Assembly (NCBI GenBank): GCA_963781785.1
Contig: CAWAHD010000005.1
Span: 2,170,001-2,234,000 of the forward strand
DNA length: 64,000 nt
Source: CAWAHD01 sp963781785
GTDB lineage: Bacteria; Planctomycetota; Planctomycetia; Isosphaerales; Isosphaeraceae
Reading direction: 5' to 3'
How positions within the stretch are numbered: position 1 is the first letter of the stretch; every line of letters begins with the position of its first letter. Below the pieces are notes generated by a model that had not been told where the DNA came from, did not search any database, and saw only the letters and a program-made list of their open reading frames with translations. Shown piece by piece: positions 46,533 through 55,641 of the stretch. Made by a program: the position numbers and the translations under genes.

Positions 46533-48246
46533 TCACGACTCGCTGACCAGCAAGGAATGCGTGGGTCGAAACACGCAGTGAAGCGCCAACAAGATCCAGG
46601 CGGCCAGTCCGGCGATCGATAGCAAAAGCCCTATGTGGAACGATCGTGGCGCAAAGGAGTACACGAGGCGATGAGGACCGGCGGCGGCGAGTGCTCCGCG
46701 CATCCGGCCGTCGACGCGATGAATCGGTGCTGGCTTATCGTCGATCGTGAGCTGCCAGACCGGGTAATCCGTGTCTGCGAAGACGACTAGCCCGGCCGAG
46801 TCGAGCGTGACATCGAGGATAGCCCGTTGGGGACTCGGATAGCTGACCTTCACCGTTTCGCGCTGGCTCGGGCGCCGGCCCGAGAGCATCGGTCTGATCT
46901 CGGCGAGTTCGGTGCTGGTCACCCAGGCAACATCCCGTGGGTCGAAGACTGCCAGCCCCGGATCGTACCAGAAGACGTCTCCGGCGTACAGGATCTCTTG
47001 CATGCCGCTCACTCGAGATTGGGGCGAAAGCCGATCGAAGGGCTTGAGAGCTCGCCCATCGTGGACGACCCATGCGCGAGGAAACTCTTGATCGTTGCGC
47101 AGCACCCGGAAGTCGTGGTACTCGATCCACTTCGTCGACTCTGTGTCTGCGTCTGGTCCGGTGAAGCGGTCTTTCTCGGGATAGATCGGCTCGCTCTGAA
47201 ACACGAAAGCGGCTGAGCCGCGGTAGGGGTCAGCCCAGCCGTTGGTGAAGTAAGGCACCACGGAATAACGGGTGTTCCAGATATCGTAGGCCCGGCGGGG
47301 GTAATACACAACTTGTTGGCCCACCTCGATCCCGAGTGTCTTCGCGATCCCCGGGGTCGGTGACTGTGCGACCGAAGGCAATGAAATACCATTCGTAATC
47401 ATAAAGCTCGGCTGCGCCGATCGTGTGCGTATATTCGATTCCGTAGTTGATGCCGTATGTGGGCCGGATCGTATCGTGCTCCCAGGCCACGAATTCACCC
47501 TCGCGATCTGCCGACCTTGTCTGTTGCCACACGCGCGGGTTCCACGCGGGCATACGATGCACCCGGAATGGGCCGGGATTGCTCGCTCTGCGCTCCTGTT
47601 CCGCGTTCTAGATGATCTTCAGAAGCGTGGGCTCGCGTTCAAAAAGGGATTGTTCCACCGTCATCACGTAGCGCGCATTGGCTGCCGCCAGGTCGAGCGT
47701 CATCACGATCACAGCGGCTGCGCCGGCCATGCTGGGGCGAGCGGGAGCCCGAACGATCAGCACCAGACCCAGGCCCAGGACGATCGAGCAATGAACCAGG
47801 CTGCGAACGATCGCCCTATAGGCTCTGGAGGCGTCCATGGGCCCGAAAACGGTCGCGCCGGTGGACGATTCGAATGCTGCAAGTATCGGGCGTCGCTCGA
47901 TCGCGACAGCAACAAGGATGCACAGGCTGACGACCATCAGCAAAACGACCGCGAGCGCTACGCGCCTCGCGCGTCCGGCACACAGCCGATCCCACCCCAC
48001 CCCGGTGAGAGCGGCCAGAGCGAGCGATGTGAAGGTGAAGAGTTTTGCCGGGTACCGAAACTGCCGGAAGCCCGGCAGAAACGTTGCCAACCACCAGTAG
48101 ATGCTGCCATCGCCATCCCTCAGGCAGCCGTCTCGCCGAATCGGCAACGCGTCGGCTCCATCGACGGGCCCGAGGCTGGCGATCAGGCGCTCGAGCTCGG
48201 GCGAATGTGTTGGTTCAGCCTGAACTGGAAGACCCGCCGGTTCGAG
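46533..48246 (-). pseudogene. YfhO-like membrane protein, N-terminus lost, frameshifted
   Basis: C-terminal half of a large integral membrane protein. The upstream piece (47608-48240) has YWWLATFLPGFRQFRYPAKL and helices VALAVVLLMVVSLCILVAVA and SIVLGLGLVLIVRAP. After a frame change near 47,600 it continues GEFVAWEHDTIRPTYGINYG, and another near 47,380 leads into GIEVGQQVVYYPRRAYDIWN and the final helix IGLLLSIAGLAAWILLAL. Layout fits YfhO/polysaccharide-modifying membrane proteins. Everything N-terminal is missing where the IS element begins. Confidence 0.65.
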
Positions 48247-48278
48247 TTAGCGAGTAAAGAAAAGGATCCTCGGCGAAC

Positions 48279-49607
48279 TCAAGTGATTGTACAGGTCGTT
48301 GACACGAGGTCTACGGGTTCCTCCTCTCTGTTCTCGAGCGTTGGTTTGAGCCCGGGGGCTGACAGCTCGGGCACTGGTAGGTGTAAGCGCTGGCACAGAT
48401 CGAGGGCGGCGTCATAAGTGCTTTGGCCGGTGGTGTGGGCCCAGAGGTCGAGGGCATTACCAGATCGGCCGCATTTGAAGCAGTGGAAGGTGTGCTGCTC
48501 CAAGTTGACGGAGAAACAGCGGCTGGTACCAGAACTTGAGCCGTGCAAGGGGCACGGGCCACGTTGTTGAGCGCCGCGGCTGCTGCGAGGCTGGAAGCCG
48601 AGCAGTCGCAGGACGGCTGCAATCGTGACCACGGCACGCAGGACGGCGAAGTCGATGGCAGGGTGTGAGGCCGGCGCGGCCGGCGCTCGGTCACTGGCGG
48701 CTTCGCGTTGTTGTTGGCGGCGCTGGCGTGCCTCGGCCAGTTTGCGGTCACGAGCGGCGAAGATCTCAGCCTCGCGGCCCGCGAGCTTGTCCTGGGGCGT
48801 GATGTAGCCGATGGCACTATGAAGGCGGATGGTGTTGTAGTGCACGACGTAATCCGCCACGATCCGGCGGGCGTTGTCCACCGACAGCGGCGTGAGCACG
48901 CGGATGCAGTCGCCTTTGAGAGTCTTGTGCCAGCGTTCGATTTTGCCATTGCTTTGGGGGTAGTAAGGCGATGTTTTGACATGGGTCATACCGCAGACGC
49001 GGATGAATTCCTTGAAGTCCTTGGCGATGAACTGCGGGCCGTTGTCAGAGATAATGCGCGGCCGGACGTCGGGACAGGCTTCGCGGGCGCGTTGGATGAT
49101 GGTTTCCACATCGTTTTCCTCCATCTTTTCTCGGATCTCCCAGTGGACAATGAAGCGGCTGCAGCCATCAAGAATGCTGCAGAGGAAGTAAAAGGTTCCG
49201 GCGATGTTGAGGTAGCTGACATCGACGTGCCAGTGCTCGTGCGGTCGCAGGGGTTGCACAAAGCCGGTCCCCTTCTTGGTGGGCGTGGGAGTTTGCCCGG
49301 CCAGGAGTCCCGCGGCGCTGAGGACGCGATAGACACTGGCCGGGCTGCATGCAACGACATCAGCATCGAGCATCATGAACGTGAGCCGACGATAACCTTC
49401 CAGCGGGTGCTGACGAGCGAAGCCGCGGATCCCCTCCTTTTCGGCGTCGGTCAGCCAATGGTCGCGCGGCACCCAGGCATTGTGCTCGTTCACCTTGCCG
49501 AACCGCGCCTTCCAGTCGTGGAACTTGCTGGCGCCGATACCGATCCAGGACAGAAAGCGGCCGACGGCAATCTCGGCCTTATCGGCCCAGGTGCGCACGA
49601 AGTCCAC
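48279..49607 (-). CDS. IS3-type transposase OrfB with C-terminal CHC2 zinc finger
   Basis: 442 residues, about 130 longer than usual. N-terminal HTH_21-like region (EGYRRLTFMMLDADVVACSP) then an rve integrase core with D129 (HWHVDVSYL), D188 (IISDNGPQF) and E224 (NGKIERWHK); the 35-residue D-E spacing is the IS3 DD(35)E. Residues about 285-330 are an Arg/Gln/Ala-rich linker. Residues 352-379 form CPLH...HCFKC, a CHC2 zinc ribbon as in DnaG primase, with the flanking SRCFSVNLEQHTFHCFKCGR and SGNALDLW matching primase. The start may instead come by frameshift from orfA. No separate primase is present. Confidence 0.88.
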   Translation of the reverse strand: MDFVRTWADKAEIAVGRFLSWIGIGASKFHDWKARFGKVNEHNAWVPRDHWLTDAEKEGIRGFARQHPLEGYRRLTFMMLDADVVACSPASVYRVLSAAGLLAGQTPTPTKKGTGFVQPLRPHEHWHVDVSYLNIAGTFYFLCSILDGCSRFIVHWEIREKMEENDVETIIQRAREACPDVRPRIISDNGPQFIAKDFKEFIRVCGMTHVKTSPYYPQSNGKIERWHKTLKGDCIRVLTPLSVDNARRIVADYVVHYNTIRLHSAIGYITPQDKLAGREAEIFAARDRKLAEARQRRQQQREAASDRAPAAPASHPAIDFAVLRAVVTIAAVLRLLGFQPRSSRGAQQRGPCPLHGSSSGTSRCFSVNLEQHTFHCFKCGRSGNALDLWAHTTGQSTYDAALDLCQRLHLPVPELSAPGLKPTLENREEEPVDLVSTTCTIT

Positions 49608-49645
49608 GACCTCGTCGCGCGTGTCGTGGGGTACCCAGCATCCCG

Positions 49646-49960
49646 TCAGGGTTCCCCAAGCTCTTTTTTTAGTTGGGTGTACTCCTCCATGACTTCCGAC
49701 AGGACTTCGTTCTTGCGTTGCAGCTTGGCCTCAAGCTGCTCAATCCTGCGCTGCTTGGCGTTCTCGACGGCCTTGGATTTACGGTTGCTCTCGAAGGCAG
49801 CATGGCCGTTCTCGAAGAACTCCTTCTGCCAGCGATAGAACAGACTGGGACCAATGCCCAGTTCATCGCAGAGATCGGAGACAGGCGTCTTTTCGACAAG
49901 GTGGCGCCTGAGTATGGCGACCCTCTCGGGGCCAGGAAAATGTCGACGCGGCTTGTTCAT
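49646..49960 (-). CDS. IS3-type transposase OrfA
   Basis: 104 residues. HTH_Tnp_1 domain: FPGPERVAILRRHLVEKTPV, then SDLCDELGIGPSLFYRWQKE, followed by a leucine-zipper-like coiled coil (RIEQLEAKLQRKNEVLSEVM). It ends YTQLKKELGEP. The AAAAAAAG at 49664-49670 lies 18 bases before its stop; a -1 shift there enters the orfB frame, giving the OrfAB fusion. Confidence 0.88.
   Translation of the reverse strand: MNKPRRHFPGPERVAILRRHLVEKTPVSDLCDELGIGPSLFYRWQKEFFENGHAAFESNRKSKAVENAKQRRIEQLEAKLQRKNEVLSEVMEEYTQLKKELGEP
49664..49670 (-). promoter_or_regulatory. slippery A7 for -1 programmed frameshift
   Basis: On the coding strand CTA AAA AAA GAG lies near the end of orfA. A -1 slip reads AAA AGA GCT TGG and then GTLTGCWVPHDTRDE in the orfB frame, joining it without a stop. 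This is the standard IS3 way of making the OrfAB transposase. Confidence 0.7.
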
Positions 49961-50315
49961 GGGGAAACCTCCGTTCAGGTTATGCTAACCTAAACAGCGG
50001 CTTCTTCCAGATTCGGCTGAGGCAGGACACTTTCCGTTCATCGGAGCCGAATACAGAAAAGAGAAGTCAAATCCTACGCAGCCGCTACAATTGCTAGTCC
50101 GGGCCCGACTGATCGAGACGTCGAATCAGCAGAAACTCTGGTATTGAGGGATATTCCATTTGGCTGCCGGGCTTTTTGTTTTCAATGGCAGGCCAATTGG
50201 CGATTTCTGTGTCATCCTTCTTATTAAGGCTGTTCGTGGTCGCCCGCGAGGTTCCGGCTTGAACGGCGACTTCGCGGCGTCAAGAATCAGGGTCTGAAAC
50301 AGGAGCCAGTAAGCC

Positions 50316-51383
50316 ATGGCGACGAGTGACCGGAGCAAAGCCAACCGCCCTGGTGCCAGGAGTCTCGGGCCGAAAACCGAAGGTGGGAAAACCCGCGCAC
50401 GGTCGACTGCGCGTCGGCCCGGGATGAAGGCGGTTCTCGACGATTTGCCGGCTGTGGATCCGGAGGCCGCCAGAGAGCGCTACGACGCTTGGATGGCCGA
50501 TTGGCAGCCCCGCGATTCCAGCGAGCGGATGTGCGTGGCTGCCGTGGTTTTCCATTCGCTTGAGCTCGATCGCGTCAGGCTGGCCCAGGAAGTCCGGATC
50601 GCGGCCCAGATCAAGAATGCTCCCGCCGAAAAAACCCGGCGCGAAGAGGACGAGGCCATGGCGCTGGGCAAGCAACTCTTCGCGCGCGGGCTCAAGCCGC
50701 AAAAGTCGATACCGCGCCGCGCCGCCGTGCCCGACAACCCTGCTTGCATCGTGCGACGCCTGCGACGGACGGTTGCCGGCTGTCTGTGGATGCTCGGCCG
50801 CTGGGCCGAGCTCAAGGCGATCCTGAATCGCAACCTACCCTGGCAGGCGTCGGACAAATTCAAGCTTGTCCGCCTGCTCGGCTGGGAGCCGCTGGCTGCC
50901 GTGCACGATCCGCGCGTGGCGCGGCTGTTGCTCGCGTGCCACGTGCTCAACGGAAAACAGGGCTCGCCGTACGAGGAAATCACGGGAGAGCTGAACGACG
51001 ACCAAAGGATCTGGTTCGAGAAACACATCGCGGCCCGAAACTGGGATTCGCTGCGGCCGGAGGACGCGACTCAGGCCCGAAACCTGCTGCTCCTGATCGT
51101 CACGCAGGCCATCGAGCGGTTGGAACTCCCGGCCGAGCAAAGCCACGAACGAGACCTGCGGGACGCCGAGACGGCCGCGGATCGGCTTTCGTTTGACTTT
51201 AGTCCCGAGGGCGAATACCTGCGGCGGTACGAGCTCAAGTGCGAGAATGCCATGCACAAGGCGATCGGTCAGTTTCTCAAGCTTCGCCGCGCCGCAACCA
51301 GCCGCAAGAACGACGATCCGGTCGCGATGCGCCTGGCCGCTCTCAAAGCGCTCGCCAAGGCGAAGAACGACGCCGCCAAGTAG
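50316..51383 (+). CDS. planctomycete GPKT..GK-motif protein (relative of 25862 gene)
   Basis: 355 residues. N-terminus NRPGARSLGPKTEGGKTRAR resembles the NALKHG-family signature. The body shares collinear segments with the protein at 25862: WMLGRWAELKAILNRNLPWQ, KLVRLLGWEPLAAVHDPRVA and LSFDFSPEGEYLRRYELKC. Mostly helical, no enzyme motif seen. Function unknown; probably DNA- or mobile-element-related given how often the family recurs (inference). Confidence 0.75.
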   Translation: MATSDRSKANRPGARSLGPKTEGGKTRARSTARRPGMKAVLDDLPAVDPEAARERYDAWMADWQPRDSSERMCVAAVVFHSLELDRVRLAQEVRIAAQIKNAPAEKTRREEDEAMALGKQLFARGLKPQKSIPRRAAVPDNPACIVRRLRRTVAGCLWMLGRWAELKAILNRNLPWQASDKFKLVRLLGWEPLAAVHDPRVARLLLACHVLNGKQGSPYEEITGELNDDQRIWFEKHIAARNWDSLRPEDATQARNLLLLIVTQAIERLELPAEQSHERDLRDAETAADRLSFDFSPEGEYLRRYELKCENAMHKAIGQFLKLRRAATSRKNDDPVAMRLAALKALAKAKNDAAK

Positions 51384-51872
51384 GCTGGCGCGAGCCGAAC
51401 TAAAAACTGCCGGGAATCGACAGTGCTCGGTCGAAGGTTTCCTCCCTCGACCGTAAACTCATCAGGTGACAATCCCGTACTGTCACCTTTGGCTGAGCGA
51501 CAGTCGACAAACGACCCCCACGTTGATTGGTGCTGCCCGGAGAATCGCCGGGTTACCGAGGGCGAGATCCAGGCGGGACACACCCGCGACGGCCAGCCGG
51601 TCGGTGCGACGATGAGACGACTGCCGGGGCAACTTGATCGGGAGATTTGACCAGGGAGCACAGACGACGTCGCCGGAGACACCGCGGGCCGCTTTCGACC
51701 GTGATGTGCTCGCGAGGATCAAGCGCTCGGGAATGTCCCTCTCTTCGGTGGAAGAACGGTATCCGGCGCCAACTGCAAGAGCAACTGGCGCTCTCATGAT
51801 CAAGCACTCAAGTCGTGCAGGTCCCGAATAAGAATCGCCAGCGACCGCACTCGATACTCAGGAAGCCAGCCC
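51384..51872. other. intergenic region before the four-gene operon
   Basis: About 490 bases. A short open frame exists on each strand without family-like sequence. It must contain the promoter of the operon. No clear terminator or repeat seen. Confidence 0.45.
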
Positions 51873-54220
51873 ATGCCCGATATCTACTGGCTGATCGCGG
51901 CCCAGCGGCAGTACCTGGAGGCGATGCAGCCGCAGGTTGAGCCGCGGGTATGCATCGAGGACTATCGGATGATCTGCCAGCGGCTGGCGGCGACATTCCA
52001 CGACGCTTCGGCCGTAATCGTGCGCGACCGCCTGCACGGGTATCGCAATCGCAACGACCGGCATATCCTGCTCGTGGAGGTTGTCCACGAGCAACAGCCC
52101 GTTGACCCGATCGCAATTCGAATGCCGAAGAGCCAACAAACGGACCCGCTCCCTCCCGGCCCGATCATGGTCGGCTGGCCCGAATTCTGCCGCCGGAGGA
52201 TACGCGGCTGGGCCTGGAGACGCGGACAACGGCCCATATCGTCAAGATCGCCAAGGACACTACCAGCTCGGACGGCAAACCGGTCAAGGGCTCTCAGATC
52301 CTGCGCGACGAGCTCACGGCCTGGGAATCGTGCCGGCCGGTGGGCATGACGCACGACAGCATCCTGATGCTGCTGCGGCAAGGAGCGGTGGCGGAGAATG
52401 GAGAGCTGCTGTCGATCATCTACGAAGACGCCCACCATGTCATCGGCATGGGCCAGGTACTCTCGCTGGAGGACGCGGTACTCGATTGCTGCGTGTGGGG
52501 CACGCCCAAGGTCCCGTCGATCACGATGTTGATCCGGAGCCTCTACGAGCGGTTCGGCGCCGACTTCTACAACCGCTCGCGGGTTCGATCGAGCTCGCAG
52601 GAGAATATGACACGGCTCCAGGCCTGGAAGAATTTCAAGGTTTGGCTGAGCGACTGGGACGACAAGCTCGACCCCGGCGAGCAGCCCCAACTCGACCGCA
52701 TCCAGATCCGCCGCGAGGTGCTGGGCTCACTCTCGGGCAAGTGGAATTCCGTGATCGATCCTGTCGATTATCTGCGCAGCGTCGACCAGTGCCCGCAGTA
52801 CTGTCCCTTGCTGTTGTGGGGCTCTTCCGACGGCGACCTGCACGGGCGGAACGTGCTCGTGACCGCGGTCAGCGACGAGGTCGCGCTGCCGGCCGTGTTC
52901 GACTATGCCGACATGGGGCTCGATAATCTGGTCGGCTGGGATTTCGTCAAGCTCGAGACCGAGCTGAAGATCCGGGCTCTGCCCAGGCTCCATGGCCACG
53001 TCGGCACGTGGCCCGAGTACCACGCGGCCGTGCTCGGGTTCGAATGCCACCTGGCTCATTGCACCCTGGCGATGCACAACGAGCAGGAGGCGCCGAAGAC
53101 CGACCTGGGGTCGCACGGCCTGCACAGACTGGCCGAGATCCTGCTGACGATCCGACAGCAGGCCCGGCGGCATCTGGGCATCCAGCGGCTGCGCGATCGG
53201 CAATGGCTCGAGGAATACTACTTCCTGCTGGCGTGTTACGGCGTGTATGCCAGCCGTTTTGACACCTATCGCGGCTACCCCCGCCAGATCGGCGCGGCCT
53301 ACATCTCGGCAGGAGTCGCCGCCCGGCAGCTCTCGCGGCCGTGCCAGCGGCTGAGCGAACTGATCCGCAGCCATCGAGCGGAAGCCAGGGCCAGGATCGC
53401 AACGGCGGAGTTCGACGCGGGCGCGTTCCTCAAAAGCAAGCCCGATGGCGACAACATCCTGCACAGGCCCGAATGCGAGATGAGCTACCACGCACGGCTC
53501 GCTTTCGCACAGACATGGGTCCGCGAGCCGAATCCCGAAAGCCCCGGGCGCGCCGGGTTCATCGCGGCTGCAATCGAGGTATTGATCAAGCTCCGCGAAC
53601 AGTACCCGCATGCTCTCGAGATCGAAGAGGAGCTGGCGCTGGCGTATCTCGAATCCGGGGACCGCGCGAAGTTCGAAAGGCTCCTGGACGGCGTGACGCT
53701 GCGCTACAGCCAGGTCAGCGAGGAGTTCCTGTGCCGCATCGGGCGATACTGGAAAGACCAAGCCCGGGATGCCAAGGAGCAGACGGATCTTGTGAGTGCA
53801 ACCAGGTTCTACAAGGAGGCACTCGAATTGTACCAGCGCGCCTACCAGCTTCGACGAGGCTACTACCCCGGCATCAACGTCGCGGGCATCCAGTTCGTTC
53901 TCGGAAAGCGGGACGAGGCACGAATGACGGCCCAGGCGGTGCTGGCTTCGCTCGACAAGCCGTGGCCCGCCGAGCAGGAGCACTGGGTCCGCGCGACCCG
54001 GGCCGATGCGCACTTCCTTGCCGGCGACAGCGAGCAAGCGGAGCGGCTCTACCGAGAGGCGGCGGCCCGGTCCGATTCCCATGCGCGTGCCAGCTCTCGG
54101 CGCCAGATCGAGATGCTCCTTGAGTTCGCGCCTGACGCCAGCCGCGCATACTGGACGACGGTCAAGCTCGACCTCGTTTTCAACCCGCAGGTCCGCACAC
54201 CCGAAGAAGACAAGGAATGA
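51873..54220 (+). CDS. kinase-like (phosphotransferase-fold) domain plus TPR protein, frameshifted
   Basis: About 780 residues from the Met at 51873 (AGGAAG upstream). N-terminal region MPDIYWLIAAQRQYLEAMQP to about 105; a one-base shift near 52,187 continues as ILPPEDTRLGLETRTTAHIV, KIAKDTTSSDGKPVKGSQIL, a kinase-like N-lobe with Lys in VKIAKD and Glu in LRDELTAWE. The catalytic-loop-like SSDGDLHGRNVLVTAV and metal-binding-like PAVFDYADMGLDNLVGWDF match aminoglycoside-phosphotransferase-fold enzymes. The C-terminal 300 residues are helical TPR-like repeats. First gene of a tight operon. The region resembles a Ternary-Complex-Associated-type catalytic domain; I hold that loosely. Confidence 0.7.
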
Positions 54221-54223
54221 CTG

Positions 54224-55327
54224 ATGGCCAGTCGCACTCTGCACATCGTTCACCTTCTGATTCGCCGCTGCCATGACGGCCAGGTCCAGTTCCTGGTCGT
54301 TCCGCACGACAAGTGGCGCGACCCGGACGGGCGTCCGCACTTTACACTCCCGGCCAAGAAGACGGTCACCGACCCGCTGGCGCCGTTGGTTGAGGGAACC
54401 TCGATCGAAACGTTCGTCGACGAGATTGCGCTTCAGGACCTGGGACTCGATCTCGCCGACTACGCGATCGAGCTGGAGATCGAGCCGGCGCGGCAGGAAA
54501 TGCTGTCGCCTACCCACGGCAACATGACGGAATACACGATCTACCCCATCGACGTATGGGTTCATCCTGATCGTCGCGAGCCGCTCTGCGAGAGGCTGGG
54601 CGGAAGCTGGCTTTCCCTGGTCGAGGCCAACGAGCACGCCCGGCTCTCGCCGACCGCCCGGGCCGTGTTCCAGCACATCGGCGAGCGAGAAGACAGGATC
54701 CTCGATCGCCTCAGAGCCCGACCGCCTGAACCGCCTCCGCCGTCGCCTCCGCCTCCGCCGGGACGCCTCCTGCTAGACGACGTGCCCGAACAATCGTCGA
54801 TGGACGCACTGGCGCTCAAGTGGCTGGCCCGCAACCTGCGCGGCATCCGCCACCTCGACAAGAAGACACTCGACGAGATCCTTGATGCCGGCGACCGGGC
54901 CTTGAACTTGCGCGTGGCCGACCCCTATCTCCGCTACCAGATGCAGGGGCTCGGATTCACCTGGAGCTTCTTCACGCACAAGGACAAGCAAGACTGCCAC
55001 GTTCACGGGGCGCCCGTGATCGAGATCTACGGTATCCTTGAAGGCGAGATGGAGATCTGGTCGAAGCCCTACTACGAGCGGGGTACTTCGGCCTGGAGCC
55101 ACCGCATACTCAGGACGGGAGACTGGCTCGAGGTCGACTCGCTCCAATGTCATCTGGTGCACTGGCTGACCGAAGGTAAAGGCGTCGTCTTCAAGGCCGG
55201 CCCGGGCCCGCTCGCGGAAGTGGGAAAGCTCGGGGTCAAGGGGAAGACGCCGTGTTCGGAGTGCCCATGCATGAAGCCGGAACACGTGCAGGCGCTGGAA
55301 GCGCTCAAGACAGAGGAGGGAGAGTGA
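54224..55327 (+). CDS. NUDIX-like N-terminus fused to a cupin
   Basis: 367 residues, starting 3 bases after the previous stop with AAGGA upstream. Residues 1-140 (LHIVHLLIRRCHDGQVQFLV, then ETFVDEIALQDLGLDLADYA) suggest a degenerate NUDIX fold without the full REUxEExGU box. A Pro-rich linker (PPEPPPPSPPPPPGR) follows. Residues about 245-330 are a cupin with HVHGAPVIEIYGILEGEMEI and the second motif GDWLEVDSLQCHLVHW. The tail has CSECPC. Probably a ligand-binding or oxygenase-like partner in the operon; no exact family. Confidence 0.65.
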   Translation: MASRTLHIVHLLIRRCHDGQVQFLVVPHDKWRDPDGRPHFTLPAKKTVTDPLAPLVEGTSIETFVDEIALQDLGLDLADYAIELEIEPARQEMLSPTHGNMTEYTIYPIDVWVHPDRREPLCERLGGSWLSLVEANEHARLSPTARAVFQHIGEREDRILDRLRARPPEPPPPSPPPPPGRLLLDDVPEQSSMDALALKWLARNLRGIRHLDKKTLDEILDAGDRALNLRVADPYLRYQMQGLGFTWSFFTHKDKQDCHVHGAPVIEIYGILEGEMEIWSKPYYERGTSAWSHRILRTGDWLEVDSLQCHLVHWLTEGKGVVFKAGPGPLAEVGKLGVKGKTPCSECPCMKPEHVQALEALKTEEGE

Positions 55328-55330
55328 GCC

Positions 55331-55630
55331 ATGCCATACCAGCCCCGACCCATCGACACCGCGCACGTCAAATTGACGCCGGAGATTCTCGAGCTCACGG
55401 AGCGGCTCGCCGAAAATGCGCACGATCACTGGGCGCTCGAGCGCTTGAGTGGCGGCTGGACCTACGGCACCGAGCGCAACGATCCGCAGAAGAAGCACCC
55501 GTGCCTGATTGCGTATGAGCAGCTTCCCGATTCCGAGAAAGTCTACGATCGGAGGACGGCGATGGAGACTCTGAAGGCGATCATTGCCCTGGGATATCGC
55601 ATAGAACAGAATAACCGTTCGTCACCGTGA
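55331..55630 (+). CDS. stand-alone RyR domain protein
   Basis: 99 residues starting 3 bases after the cupin gene, with GGAGGGAGAG upstream. It is almost wholly one RyR domain: YQPRPIDTAHVKLTPEILEL, LAENAHDHWALERLSGGWTY, KKHPCLIAYEQLPDSEKVYD and RRTAMETLKAIIALGYRIEQ. Bacterial RyR domains are proposed to bind nucleotide-derived ligands in conflict systems. Overlaps the next frame's GTG but not its preferred start. Confidence 0.9.
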   Translation: MPYQPRPIDTAHVKLTPEILELTERLAENAHDHWALERLSGGWTYGTERNDPQKKHPCLIAYEQLPDSEKVYDRRTAMETLKAIIALGYRIEQNNRSSP

Positions 55631-55641
55631 GGAGTGCCCGA

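Larger units (their letters stand above)
48247..50030 (-). mobile_element. IS3-type insertion element (ends approximate)
   Basis: Contains orfA (49646-49960) and orfB (48279-49607) in the IS3 arrangement with a slippery A7 between them. It interrupts a YfhO-like gene. I could not identify convincing terminal inverted repeats or a target duplication, so the ends are given only from gene content. A single copy in this window. Confidence 0.7.
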
